Shown: piece by piece, positions 18,496 to 27,259 of the stretch
Layout: every line of letters starts with the position of its first letter
Numbering within the stretch: position 1 is the stretch's first letter
NCBI GenBank assembly: GCA_037200045.1
Contig: JBBCHM010000001.1
Span: 1,674,001-1,738,000, forward strand
From: Rhizomicrobium sp.
GTDB lineage: Bacteria > Pseudomonadota > Alphaproteobacteria > Micropepsales > Micropepsaceae
Direction of reading: 5' to 3'
Length of the DNA: 64,000 bases
Made by a program: the position numbers and the translations under genes
Notes under the pieces: generated by a model
Told to the model about the DNA's origin: nothing
What the model saw: the letters and a program-made list of their open reading frames with translations, nothing else
The model's database searches: none

Positions 18496-18890
18496 TCCTC
18501 GTCGATACCAACGTCATTCTCGATGTGGTGGGAAGCCAATCGCCTTGGCGGTCCTGGTCCATGGTCGCTCTGGAAGACTCGGCCGGCGGAGACGAATTGT
18601 CCATCGACGACGTGGTCTACGCCGAACTCGCATCCGGCTATCAGGAGATGGCGAGGCTCGACGACGCGCTGGAGGCGCTGCGGATCACGCGAGCGCAAAC
18701 GCCAAAATTGGCGCTGTTTCTGGCCGGACATGCCTTTCGGCAATACCGGCGGCGGCGAGGCGCGAAGATGGGCGTGCTGCCCGACTTCTTCGTCGGCGCC
18801 CATGCGTTCGTCGCTGGCGCGACGGTGCTCACCCGCGACCGGGGTTTCATCGCGACTTACTTCCCCACCGTGACGCTTATTTCGCCTTGA
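18492..18890 (+). CDS. VapC-type PIN-domain toxin
   Basis: A 132-residue PIN ribonuclease starting at TTG 18492, whose last three bases are the antitoxin stop. Acidic residues are in MILVDTNVILDVV, DDVVYAELASGY, VLPDFFVGAHA and LTRDRGF. It is a different subfamily from the PIN toxin at 14809, with little similarity outside the catalytic motifs. Confidence 0.87.
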   Translation: MILVDTNVILDVVGSQSPWRSWSMVALEDSAGGDELSIDDVVYAELASGYQEMARLDDALEALRITRAQTPKLALFLAGHAFRQYRRRRGAKMGVLPDFFVGAHAFVAGATVLTRDRGFIATYFPTVTLISP

Positions 18891-18975
18891 ACGCTCACCG
18901 ATTGGGCACAATCGGCGTGTGACAAAGGCGGCGAAGCAACGCACACTGACGACACGCAAGGGGTGGGATGGTGCG

Positions 18976-20295
18976 ATGAGCGTGACGGCGAGCAGCGGAG
19001 TCGTGTCCAAGCCCGCCGCCATCCCGCTCCGCCATGTCGCGGCGGTGTCGCTCGGCAATGCGCTCGGCTTCTACGATTTCCTCGTCTACGTCTATTTCGC
19101 GGTCCATATCGGCCACGCCTTCTTTCCCGCCCATAGCGAGACCGCGAGCCTGCTCGCCACGTTCGGCGCCTCGTTTATCGGCTTCGTGGCGCGGCCGGTC
19201 GGCGCGATGGTGATCGGGCCGATGGGCGACCGCATCGGCCGCAAGGCGGCGATGATGCTGTCCTTCGTGCTGATGGGCATCGGGGTCGTCGGCGTGGCGC
19301 TGACGCCCACCTATGCCAGCATCGGCATCGCGGCGCCCATCCTCGTCGTCGTCTTCCGCATGGTGCAGGGCTTCGCGCTGGGCGGCGAGGTCGGGCCGAC
19401 CACCGCCTATCTGATCGAGGCGGCGCCGCCGATGCGCCGCGGCCTCTATGCCTCGGGCCAGTACGCCACCCAGGACATGGGCGTGCTGGCGGCGGGATTG
19501 ATCGCGACCGCGCTCGCCTATTGGCTCGCCCCGCAGCAATTGCAGGACTGGGGCTGGCGCGCCGCGATGCTGATCGGCGCCTGCATCGTGCCGTTCGGCC
19601 TGTGGCTGCGCAGCAGCCTGCCCGAGACGCTGCACGCGGTGGACGACGCGGCGCTGGCGCCGGACGGCACGACCGGCGACACGCGCGTGAAGACGCCGCT
19701 GCGCCCCCATCTCGCGCTCATCGTGCTCGGGCTGATGATGCTCGCCTCGGGCACCATCGGCTCCTATGTCGGCAGCTATATGACGACCTATGCGCTGACC
19801 ACGCTGCACATGGCGCAGACCGTGGCGTTCGGCGTCATCATCGTGAACGGGCTGTTCGCCGTCCTGTTCGAACCGGCGAGCGGCTGGCTCTCCGACCGCT
19901 TCGGGCGCAAGCCGGTGATGCTGATCCCCGGCGCCTTGAACCTCGTCATCGTGTTTCCGGCGTTCTGGGCGATCTCGCACTACCGCACGACCTTCGTGTT
20001 CTATGCCGCGATCGCCGTGGTGACCGTGCTGCAGGCACTGAGCACGCCGCCGGTGATCGTGGCGCTGACCGAGCAATTGCCGCCGCGCGTGCGCTCCGGC
20101 GTGGTCGCCATCGTCTACGCCTTCGCCATCGCCAGCTTCGGCGGCTCGACACAGTTCATGCTGACCTGGCTGCTCGATCTGACGAAAAATCCGCTGGCGC
20201 CCGCCTATTACTGGGCCGCGGCGCTGGCGGTGGGCCTGGTCGCGATGGCGCTGGTGAAGGAATCCGCGCCGATCAAGACGGGCCGCCGCACGTAA
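18976..20295 (+). CDS. MFS transporter, metabolite:H+ symporter (MHS) type
   Basis: A 439-residue, 12-helix carrier. It resembles the transporter at 5511 in helix 1 (LGNALGFYDFLVYVYF), the motif GPMGDRIGRKAAMM and RMVQGFALGGEVGPTTAYLIE. ATG 18976 follows a purine-rich AAGGGGTGGGA; the alternative GTG at 18919 adds an unconserved tail. Its stop overlaps the DUF969 start by one base (TAATG), giving an operon of three membrane proteins. Confidence 0.85.
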   Translation: MSVTASSGVVSKPAAIPLRHVAAVSLGNALGFYDFLVYVYFAVHIGHAFFPAHSETASLLATFGASFIGFVARPVGAMVIGPMGDRIGRKAAMMLSFVLMGIGVVGVALTPTYASIGIAAPILVVVFRMVQGFALGGEVGPTTAYLIEAAPPMRRGLYASGQYATQDMGVLAAGLIATALAYWLAPQQLQDWGWRAAMLIGACIVPFGLWLRSSLPETLHAVDDAALAPDGTTGDTRVKTPLRPHLALIVLGLMMLASGTIGSYVGSYMTTYALTTLHMAQTVAFGVIIVNGLFAVLFEPASGWLSDRFGRKPVMLIPGALNLVIVFPAFWAISHYRTTFVFYAAIAVVTVLQALSTPPVIVALTEQLPPRVRSGVVAIVYAFAIASFGGSTQFMLTWLLDLTKNPLAPAYYWAAALAVGLVAMALVKESAPIKTGRRT

Positions 20296-20993
20296 TGTGG
20301 ACGCTGATCGGCATCGCGGTGGTGATCGCCGGCTTCGGCCTCAGGCTCAATCCACTGCTGGTGATCGCCGCCGCGACGGCGGCGACCGGATGGGCGGCGG
20401 GCCTGTCGCCGCATCGCATTATCGAGTCATTCGGCCACGCCTTCGCGGCCAGCCGGCTGGTCAGCATCTCCTTCCTCGCCTTGCCGGTGATCGGCTTGCT
20501 CGAACGTTACGGGTTGCAGGAGCGGGCGCGGATGCTGATCGCGCGGCTCAAGCGCGCCACGGCGGGGCGGATTCTTCTTTTCTATTTCCTCCTGCGCCAG
20601 CTCGCGGCGGCGACCGGCGTGTCGTTCGGCGGCCAGGTGCAGATGGTGCGTCCGCTGCTGGCGCCGATGGTGGAAGCCGCGGCGGAGGCCGAGGCCGGGG
20701 AACTGACCGACGCGCAACGCTTCCGGCTGCGCGCGCACGCGGCGGCGGCGGAGAATATCGGCCTGTTCTTCGGCGAGGACATCTTCATCGCCATCGGCTC
20801 GATCCTCCTGATCAAGGCCTATCTGGAGAGCAACCACATCCTCGCCGAGCCTTTCGCCCTGTCGGTCTGGGCGATCCCGACGGCGGTGCTGGCGGCGGTG
20901 ATCCACGGCGCGCGGCTTCTGCTGATCGATCGGCGGTTGCGACGGGAAAAGAAGCTCCCCGCTTCGTCGCGGGGAAAGAGCGAACCCGTTTGA
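20295..20993 (+). CDS. DUF969 membrane protein
   Basis: A 232-residue integral membrane protein. FGLRLNPLLVIAAATAATGWA, ISFLALPVIGLLERYGLQE and the central VSFGGQVQMVRPLLAPM block identify DUF969. The family almost always occurs next to DUF979, as here, and the two are thought to form one transporter. Database naming links the pair to 5-oxoproline in some genomes, but nothing in this window supports a substrate. Confidence 0.83.
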   Translation: MWTLIGIAVVIAGFGLRLNPLLVIAAATAATGWAAGLSPHRIIESFGHAFAASRLVSISFLALPVIGLLERYGLQERARMLIARLKRATAGRILLFYFLLRQLAAATGVSFGGQVQMVRPLLAPMVEAAAEAEAGELTDAQRFRLRAHAAAAENIGLFFGEDIFIAIGSILLIKAYLESNHILAEPFALSVWAIPTAVLAAVIHGARLLLIDRRLRREKKLPASSRGKSEPV

Positions 20994-20994
20994 C

Positions 20995-21936
20995 ATGATC
21001 ACCCTCGAACATGTCTACATCCTGAGCGGGTTGTTCCTCGCCTGCTATGCGCTGCTGAGCGCGCGCGACCGGAGCAATCCCAAGCGCTTCGGCAATGCGG
21101 CGTTCTGGGGCCTGCTCGCCGCGAGCTTCCTCGCCGGCTCGCATCTGAGCGATTTCGCCAACGGCCTCGTCGCCGTCGCGCTGATCGCGGTCGGCGGCCT
21201 CGGCCTGATGCACCGGGGCGCCGGCGCGACGACCACCGCCGAGGCCCGCCGCGCCAGCGCCGCGACCCACGGCAATCTTCTGTTCGCGCCGGTGCTGATC
21301 GTGCCGCTGGTGGCGCTCGCCGGCACGCTGTTCCTCAAGAATTCGGGCATCGCCGACCCGAAACAGGCGACGCTGGTGTTCCTGGGCCTGGGCGTCCTCA
21401 TCGCGCTTGCCGCCTGCGCGCTCTGGCTCAGGCCGCCGGTGCTGGCGCCGCTCCAGGAAGGGCGCCGGCTGATCGACACGATCGGCTGGACGGCGGTCTT
21501 GCCGCAAATGCTGGCGGCGCTGGGCGCGGTGTTCGCGCTGTCGGGCGTCGGCGACGCGGTGGGAAAGCTTGCGACCGAGCACCTGCCGCTCGGCACGCCG
21601 TTCGCGGCGGTGGCGTTCTATTGCGTCGGCATGGCGGCGCTGACCGCGGTGATGGGCAATGCCTTCGCGGCGTTTCCGGTGATGACGGCGGGCATCGGCC
21701 TGCCGCTGATCGTACACCGCTTCGGCGGCGATCCGATCGTGATGAGCGCGATCGGGATGCTGTCGGGCTTCTGCGGCACGCTGGTGACGCCGATGGCGGC
21801 GAATTTCAACCTGATGCCGGCGGCGCTCTTGGAGATTCCCGACCGCAACGCCGTCATCAAGGCGCAGCTTCCCACCGCGCTGATGCTTCTGGCCGCGAAC
21901 ACCGGATTGATGGCGGCGCTGGTGTACCGGTTCTGA
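20995..21936 (+). CDS. DUF979 membrane protein
   Basis: A 313-residue partner of DUF969, with about nine hydrophobic segments. Conserved parts are YILSGLFLACYALLSARDR and the C-terminal GNAFAAFPVMTAGIGLPLIV followed by GTLVTPMAANFNLMPAALLE. It begins one base after the DUF969 stop. Its stop abuts the convergent Rieske oxygenase gene by a single base. Confidence 0.84.
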   Translation: MITLEHVYILSGLFLACYALLSARDRSNPKRFGNAAFWGLLAASFLAGSHLSDFANGLVAVALIAVGGLGLMHRGAGATTTAEARRASAATHGNLLFAPVLIVPLVALAGTLFLKNSGIADPKQATLVFLGLGVLIALAACALWLRPPVLAPLQEGRRLIDTIGWTAVLPQMLAALGAVFALSGVGDAVGKLATEHLPLGTPFAAVAFYCVGMAALTAVMGNAFAAFPVMTAGIGLPLIVHRFGGDPIVMSAIGMLSGFCGTLVTPMAANFNLMPAALLEIPDRNAVIKAQLPTALMLLAANTGLMAALVYRF

Positions 21937-21937
21937 G

Positions 21938-23014
21938 CTATTCGGCGGCGGTGGCCGTCGCGGCCGCGTCCATCGGCACGCCGCAGCGCGCCAGGACCGT
22001 GCGCAGATCCTTGACCGGCGGGAACACCTCGTTGTTCCAGTCGGAACCTTGGGCGTCGTGCGCCCGCTGCTCCTGCTCCACGATGTCCTTGTCCTGGGCG
22101 AAGATGCCTTCGGTGAACCAGGTGATGAACGGCCAGGCCGCGTGGATCAGGCCGGGAATCTTCGGCTTCTTCACCGAAAGATAGCCGAAGGTGCGGTTGG
22201 TGCGCTGATCGCGGTCGAGCGGGGTGTAGCCGAGCCAGACGTCGAGCACCGGCTCGCCGCCGTTCACCCAGACCTTCAGGCTCTGATAGGGATAGCCGGT
22301 GCGGATGGTCATCAGATCGGCGTTCACGCCTTCGTCCTCGCTGCGCATCACGTTGAGGATCGCCGCCTCGCCCAGCGACTGGCGGCCGGCGGTGCGCGTG
22401 AAGGTGTAGTCGACCTCGCACCAATCCTCGCCCTGGCGGCGGCCCAGGCACGTCGCCTTGATCGTGCCCATCAGGCTGCGATGCAGGAACTGATGGTTCA
22501 TGTCGAACAGGTTCTCGTGCATGAAGCTGTAATGGCAGGCGACCTCGCGGTTCAGCCGCCGCGTCTTGTAGGCGCCGTCCGCCTTCGAGCCGAGCGCGGC
22601 CGGGGCGCGTTCCTGCGCCAGCGCGGCATTGCCGGGAAACACGAAGATCAGGCCGTCGACCTCGCGGGCGGGATAGGCGCGCACGCCGTTGGGCAGGCGC
22701 TCGCGGCCCAGATAGGGCACGTCGATGCACTTGCCGGCGCAGCTATAGGCCCAGCCGTGATAGCCGCATTTCAGCGTGTCGCCGTCGACGACGCCGAGCG
22801 ACAGCGGAACCTGGCGATGGGCGCAGCGGTCTTCCAGCGCGGACACCGCCCCGCTGGTGCCGCGGAACAGGACGATGGGATCGCCGGCGAAATGCCGCGC
22901 CAGCGTCTTGCCCTGCTTGAGTTCGCTGCTCCAGGCGAGCGGATACCAATAGTCGGGATGGGTCCCGACGCGGCGCAAATCGACACCGCGTGGAAAAGCG
23001 CTCGCGACAGTCAT
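21938..23014 (-). CDS. Rieske non-heme iron oxygenase, alpha subunit (vanillate demethylase-like)
   Basis: A 358-residue oxygenase component. The N-terminal Rieske [2Fe-2S] motif is Cys64-x-His66 ... Cys83-x2-His86 (CAHR and CGYHGW). The catalytic mononuclear iron motif is ENLFDMNHQFLH (His174, His178). Architecture matches monomeric-type VanA/PobA-like O-demethylases and related aromatic oxygenases. No reductase or ferredoxin gene is adjacent, so electrons must come from elsewhere. The substrate is unknown. Confidence 0.88.
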   Translation of the reverse strand: MTVASAFPRGVDLRRVGTHPDYWYPLAWSSELKQGKTLARHFAGDPIVLFRGTSGAVSALEDRCAHRQVPLSLGVVDGDTLKCGYHGWAYSCAGKCIDVPYLGRERLPNGVRAYPAREVDGLIFVFPGNAALAQERAPAALGSKADGAYKTRRLNREVACHYSFMHENLFDMNHQFLHRSLMGTIKATCLGRRQGEDWCEVDYTFTRTAGRQSLGEAAILNVMRSEDEGVNADLMTIRTGYPYQSLKVWVNGGEPVLDVWLGYTPLDRDQRTNRTFGYLSVKKPKIPGLIHAAWPFITWFTEGIFAQDKDIVEQEQRAHDAQGSDWNNEVFPPVKDLRTVLARCGVPMDAAATATAAE

Positions 23015-23101
23015 GACGTAATTCTCCGGACGCGTCCCCCCGACGCCGCCGCTAAGCTAGGCTTATTTCGGCGCAATGCCAAATCCGGTGTCGAATCCGC
23101 C

Positions 23102-23120
23102 TATGTCGAATCCAGACATA
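23102..23120. promoter_or_regulatory. Small dyad in the Rieske/VOC divergent region
   Basis: TATGTC (23102-23107) and GACATA (23115-23120) form a perfect 6-bp dyad with a 7-base spacer, in the only AT-leaning stretch between the two divergent genes. Possible operator; the arms are short and could be chance. Confidence 0.3.
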
Positions 23121-23184
23121 AGTACATGACATGTTATGCGTGATCAGAATGTGCCATCCTGCGTCCGCGGGAGGCCGTTTCGGG

Positions 23185-23556
23185 ATGCTCAGCCATCTTT
23201 CCTTTGGGGTTCGCGATCTCGACCGCGCCACGGCGTTCTACGCGGCGGCGCTGGCGCCGCTCGGCTATGTCTGCGTGTGGCGGCACGAACGCGCCAGCGG
23301 CTTCGGCGCGGCGGGCGGCGAGGACCGGCTGGCGCTGTTCGCGCGCGGCGCCGAGGCGCATCCGCCCGGCGCCGGATTCCATCTCTGCTTCGCGGCGAAG
23401 AGCCGCGCGGCGGTCGATGCGTTCCATGCCGCGGCGCTCGCGGCGGGCGGCGGCGAAGCCGGCGCGCCGGGACCGCGTCCGCACTACGGCGCCGACTATT
23501 ACGCCGCCTTCGTCGTCGATCCCGACGGATACAAGCTGGAAGCGAAAGTCGAGTAG
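23185..23556 (+). CDS. VOC-family (glyoxalase/bleomycin resistance-like) protein
   Basis: A 123-residue protein with two beta-alpha-beta-beta-beta modules. LSHLSFGVRDLDRATAFYAAAL starts the fold and YYAAFVVDPDGYKLEAKVE ends it with the usual metal-ligand Glu. ATG 23185 begins exactly at the fold. The family includes metal-dependent lyases and dioxygenases; no specific reaction can be assigned. Confidence 0.82.
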   Translation: MLSHLSFGVRDLDRATAFYAAALAPLGYVCVWRHERASGFGAAGGEDRLALFARGAEAHPPGAGFHLCFAAKSRAAVDAFHAAALAAGGGEAGAPGPRPHYGADYYAAFVVDPDGYKLEAKVE

Positions 23557-23633
23557 TCTTGTCACACATATCTTCTTGACCCCCACCCCCCTTTGCCCCA
23601 AAGAGGCCGCGCAACGGATTTGAGGTGCCGGCC

Positions 23634-24803
23634 ATGAACGCACCCGCGCGCATCGACACCCTTCCGCGCTTCGGCACGGTGGAAAAAGCCATCGCCACGA
23701 TGAAGCCGGGCGAGCCGGTCTATTGCATCTTCCCGGAGAAATTCGCCGCCGCGGCGAAGCGCTTCCTCGACGCGTTTCCCGGCGATCCGCTCTACGCGAT
23801 CAAGGCCAATCCGGCGCCGCATGTGCTCGACCAGGTGTGGGCGGCGGGCATCCGCCATTTCGACACCGCCTCGGTGCCCGAGATCGAGATCGTCAAGACC
23901 CGCTTTCCCGAGGCGCATTGCCATTTCATGTCGCCGGTGCGCCAGGTCGGCGCCGCCAAGAAGGCGTTCGAGCAGTACGGCGTGACCGACTATGTCGTCG
24001 ATTGCGATTTCGAGCTCGACAAGCTCCTGGCCGAGACCAAGGCGCCCAAGAAGCTGCGCATCTTCGTGCGCATCGCCACGCCGCTCGGCGGCGCGGTGCT
24101 GGAACTGTCGAGCAAGTTCGGCGTCACGCCGGCCGAGGCCGCCAAGCTTCTGAGGCGCGTGCAGGAGTCCGGCGCCGCGCCCTGCATCACCTTCCATGTC
24201 GGCTCGCAATGCCTGTCGCCGTTCTCCTATGCCCAGGCGATCGAGATGGCGCGGCGCACGGCGCAGATCGCCGGCGTGGAGATCGCCGCGCTCGACATCG
24301 GCGGCGGCTTTCCGGGGCCGTACCAGGGCGACGACGTGCCGCCCTATCACTGGTATTTCGACACCATCAAGGAAGCGCTCGAGACGCTGCCCAACCCGAA
24401 GGTCCCGCTGATCTGCGAGCCGGGCCGCGCGCTGATCGCCGAGGGCATGTCGCTGATCACCCAGGTGATCCTGCGCAAGGGCGACCGGCTCTACATCAAC
24501 GACGGCACCTATGGCTCGTTCGACGAGCTGACGCTGCCGGGCTGGAGCGCCGATTACCCGACGCGCGTCTTCACCATGGACGCCAAATCGCGCGTGCTGC
24601 CGCTGCCGGGCGCCACCATGGCGTTCCGCGTCTATGGCCCGACCTGCGATACGCTGGACGTGCTGCCGCGCCCGATCATGCTGCCGGCCAATATCGGCGC
24701 CGGCGATTTCATCGTGTTCGACAATATCGGCGCCTATTCCGTCGCGGTGCGCACCTCGTTCAACGGCTTCTTCCCCGACACCTGGGCGATCGTGGGGAAT
24801 TGA
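23634..24803 (+). CDS. PLP-dependent ornithine/lysine-type decarboxylase, fold type III
   Basis: A 389-residue protein of the alanine racemase-like decarboxylase group. Lys57 in YAIKANP is the PLP Schiff-base residue. HVGSQ, the phosphate loop DIGGGFPG, CEPGRALIAEG, the catalytic-Cys motif GPTCDTLDV and the final SFNGF all match ornithine decarboxylase/LdcA-type enzymes that make putrescine or cadaverine. ATG 23634 has GAGG seven bases upstream. Ornithine is the likeliest substrate; diaminopimelate or lysine cannot be excluded. Confidence 0.88.
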   Translation: MNAPARIDTLPRFGTVEKAIATMKPGEPVYCIFPEKFAAAAKRFLDAFPGDPLYAIKANPAPHVLDQVWAAGIRHFDTASVPEIEIVKTRFPEAHCHFMSPVRQVGAAKKAFEQYGVTDYVVDCDFELDKLLAETKAPKKLRIFVRIATPLGGAVLELSSKFGVTPAEAAKLLRRVQESGAAPCITFHVGSQCLSPFSYAQAIEMARRTAQIAGVEIAALDIGGGFPGPYQGDDVPPYHWYFDTIKEALETLPNPKVPLICEPGRALIAEGMSLITQVILRKGDRLYINDGTYGSFDELTLPGWSADYPTRVFTMDAKSRVLPLPGATMAFRVYGPTCDTLDVLPRPIMLPANIGAGDFIVFDNIGAYSVAVRTSFNGFFPDTWAIVGN

Positions 24804-24828
24804 CCCGGTGCGCCGCAAACATCTCTGG

Positions 24829-24914
24829 TGTCATCCGCCGCGAACGCGGCGGACCCAGGTGACGCCTGCATCGTAAGGTGTCACCTGGGTGGCCCGCATT
24901 CGCGGGCCATGACA
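24829..24914. repeat. REPIN-like palindromic repeat, copy D
   Basis: Left arm TGTCATCCGCCGCGAACGCG with CCAGGTGAC; right arm GTCACCTGG followed by TGGCCCGC/GCGGGCCA (loop ATTC) and ATGACA. The two arms are inverted with only about 12 bases between, so the whole can form one long cruciform. The left hairpin has compensating changes (CCGCCGC/GCGGCGG) compared with the other copies. Confidence 0.85.
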
Positions 24915-24947
24915 GCATGTTATCTTGACGAGCGCCGCGAGGTTGGA

Positions 24948-25514
24948 ATGCGCATTGGTTTGGCGGTTGCCGTTCTGCTTTGCCTGTGCACAGGCGCGTT
25001 CGCCGAGCCGGCCTGGCACACCTATACCGACGCCAGGCGCGGCTTTTCGATTTCCTATCCGGACGGCTGGACCGTCGATCCGGATTTCCGCGACCTCGGC
25101 TACGGCTTCCACCAGGGCGATGCCGACGATTATCGCGACGGCGTGGCGCTGAAGCCGGCCGGCGATCTGGCGCCCGGGACCAACCTCGAAAGCGACCAGC
25201 TCGTGCTCGCGATCGAGATGGCCCGGCCGGCCGACCGCTGCGTGGCGCGCGCCTTCCTGGTCGATCCGTCGCCGGACGTTCCCACCGACATGCCGGTCGA
25301 CAAGCCCGACGCGGTGCGCACCATCGCCCAGCCCGGCGACCGCTATATCGTCGAGCACTTCGTGATCGTGCTGAGCCACACGCCCTGCGTCGCGGTGCAT
25401 TATTTCGTCAATTCGGCCCGGCTGCGCCCGGGCGACGGCAAGAAGCCGTTCGACGAGGGGGCGCTGGTCGCCTATCTGAACCGCATCGCCGAGACGCTGA
25501 AATCCGTGAAATAG
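24948..25514 (+). CDS. Secreted protein, PsbP-like fold suspected
   Basis: A 188-residue protein with a clear signal peptide (MRIGLAVAVLLCLCTGAFAEP). RRGFSISYPDGWTVD resembles the opening strand of PsbP-like/Mog1-type small secreted proteins. Two cysteines (in DRCVARAF and HTPCVAV) could form a disulfide. ATG 24948 is chosen because the longer frame would translate the repeat. No partner gene or function is evident. Confidence 0.7.
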   Translation: MRIGLAVAVLLCLCTGAFAEPAWHTYTDARRGFSISYPDGWTVDPDFRDLGYGFHQGDADDYRDGVALKPAGDLAPGTNLESDQLVLAIEMARPADRCVARAFLVDPSPDVPTDMPVDKPDAVRTIAQPGDRYIVEHFVIVLSHTPCVAVHYFVNSARLRPGDGKKPFDEGALVAYLNRIAETLKSVK

Positions 25515-25577
25515 CGCGGTTCTCAAGGCGAACAGACCGTTAACGTCTTTCGGCTAAGGTCCCTTTGGGATACCGCG

Positions 25578-26240
25578 ATGCCGACACCGAAAGAACGCCT
25601 CAGCCATCTTCTCGAACTCGCCGCGCAAGGCGCGGGCGAGCGCGCCCATCTGGCCGACGAGGTGGCGGATCTGTTGCTCGACTGGCCGGCGCAATACCCG
25701 CAGGCGATGCGCGCCACCTTCGTGGCGCTGCTGGAGAAGATCGTGCGCGAGATGGCGGGGCCGTCGCGCGCCGTGCTGGCGGCGCGGTTCCGCGACCGCG
25801 ACGACTTTCCGCTGTCGCTGCTCAACGAATTCTTCCTGTTCGCGCCGGCGCCGATGAAGGACGCGATCCTGGCCCGCAACGACGCCGAGGGCCCGGTCGA
25901 ATGCGGCCCGCTCGACGCCGAGGCGCTGCTCCACGCGGCGCGGACGGCGCGCGATTTCGCCGCCGACCTCGCCCATATCGCGGGCCTGCCGCTCCCCGTC
26001 GCCGCGGCGATGCTGAGCGATCCATCGGCGCGCGCGCTGGCGGCGCTGGCGCGCGCCACCGGTGTCAGCCGCGCCACCTTTTCCGCCATGGCGCTTTTGG
26101 CCGGACCGGCGCGCTCGGTGCACGAGAATTTCGCGATGCTGGGCGTGTTCGACGCCGTGCCGCGTGACGGCGCCCGCCGGCTCGTCGCCCTCTGGCGCGC
26201 CCAGGGCGACGCCGTCGCCCAGGTCGAACGGGCGGCCTAG
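25578..26240 (+). CDS. DUF2336-like alphaproteobacterial protein
   Basis: A 220-residue, all-helical, alanine-rich protein. HLADEVADLLLDWPAQYPQAMRATF and LEKIVREMAGPSRAVLAARF resemble the start of DUF2336-type HEAT-like proteins common in Alphaproteobacteria. No catalytic motif. Family assignment is tentative. Confidence 0.6.
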   Translation: MPTPKERLSHLLELAAQGAGERAHLADEVADLLLDWPAQYPQAMRATFVALLEKIVREMAGPSRAVLAARFRDRDDFPLSLLNEFFLFAPAPMKDAILARNDAEGPVECGPLDAEALLHAARTARDFAADLAHIAGLPLPVAAAMLSDPSARALAALARATGVSRATFSAMALLAGPARSVHENFAMLGVFDAVPRDGARRLVALWRAQGDAVAQVERAA

Positions 26241-26320
26241 GACAAAATCTTCGCGCCCGGTTCTTTCGCGGCGCGCAGCGACGGGTGAGACTGCCGCCAC
26301 AGCCCATCCGGAGAATCGCC

Positions 26321-27235
26321 ATGTCGCGCCGTCTCGCTGCCTTGTTCGCCGCGCTGCTCCTCGCCGTGCCGGCCTCGGCCAAGGTGCTGCCCTATCCCGG
26401 GAGCTTCCAGGCGCGGACGATTCCGACCAACGGCACCAACCTTTATGTCCGCGTCGGCGGCCACGGCCCGGCGGTGGTGCTGCTGCACGGCTTCGGCGAC
26501 AGCGGGGACATGTGGCAGCCGCTGGCCGTCAGGCTCGCCGAGGATCACACGGTGATCGTGCCCGATCTGCGCGGCATGGGCCTCTCGGCGCATCCGGACG
26601 GCGGCTACACCAAGAAGAACGAGGCGCTCGACATCGCCGGCGTGATGGACGCGCTGAAGATCGCCAAGGCCGATCTCGTCACCCACGATATCGGCAACAT
26701 GGTCGGCTACGCGCTGGCGGCGCAGTTTCCCGCGCGGATAACGCGGTGGGTGGTGATCGATGCGCCGCTGCCGGGGCTGGGCAATTGGGCGGCGCAGCTT
26801 TCCAATCCGAAGACCTGGCATTTCAATTTCCACGGCCCGGACGAGGAACGCCTCGTGGCGGGCCGCGAGCGCATCTATCTCGACCGCTTCTGGGATGAAC
26901 TATCGGACGATCCGCGCCGCATCGACGAGCAGACGCGGCGGCACTATGCGGCGCTTTATGCGCGGCCGCACGCGATCCACGACGCCTTCGAGCAGTTCGT
27001 CGCCTTCCCGCAGGACGGCATCGACAACCAGGCGCTGCTGGCGGCGGGCGGCAAGTTGACGATGCCGGTGCTGGCGCTGGGCGGCGAGAAGTCCTACGGC
27101 GCCGGGATGAAGACCGAACTCGATTTCGTGGCGAGCAACGTGCAGGGCGGGGTTATCCCCAATTCCGGCCACTGGATCATGGAAGAGAACCCGGCCGCGA
27201 CAGTTGAGATGGTGATGGGGTTCTTGGAGAAGTAG
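26321..27235 (+). CDS. Exported alpha/beta hydrolase, epoxide hydrolase/haloalkane dehalogenase-like
   Basis: A 304-residue protein with a signal peptide (MSRRLAALFAALLLAVPASA). Oxyanion motif LLHGFGDSG is present. The nucleophile elbow is HDIGNMVG with Asp instead of Ser, which places it with epoxide hydrolases and dehalogenases. Catalytic His lies in NSGHWIMEE near the C-terminus. ATG 26321 has GGAGA upstream. Periplasmic location is inferred from the signal peptide; the substrate is unknown. Confidence 0.83.
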   Translation: MSRRLAALFAALLLAVPASAKVLPYPGSFQARTIPTNGTNLYVRVGGHGPAVVLLHGFGDSGDMWQPLAVRLAEDHTVIVPDLRGMGLSAHPDGGYTKKNEALDIAGVMDALKIAKADLVTHDIGNMVGYALAAQFPARITRWVVIDAPLPGLGNWAAQLSNPKTWHFNFHGPDEERLVAGRERIYLDRFWDELSDDPRRIDEQTRRHYAALYARPHAIHDAFEQFVAFPQDGIDNQALLAAGGKLTMPVLALGGEKSYGAGMKTELDFVASNVQGGVIPNSGHWIMEENPAATVEMVMGFLEK

Positions 27236-27259
27236 GCAAGCCCCCGTGGGTAAGGAAGG

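Noticed and set aside
27150..27160. DnaA-box-like TTATCCCCA
   Set aside because: A single degenerate box inside the hydrolase coding sequence, with no cluster or AT-rich neighbour.
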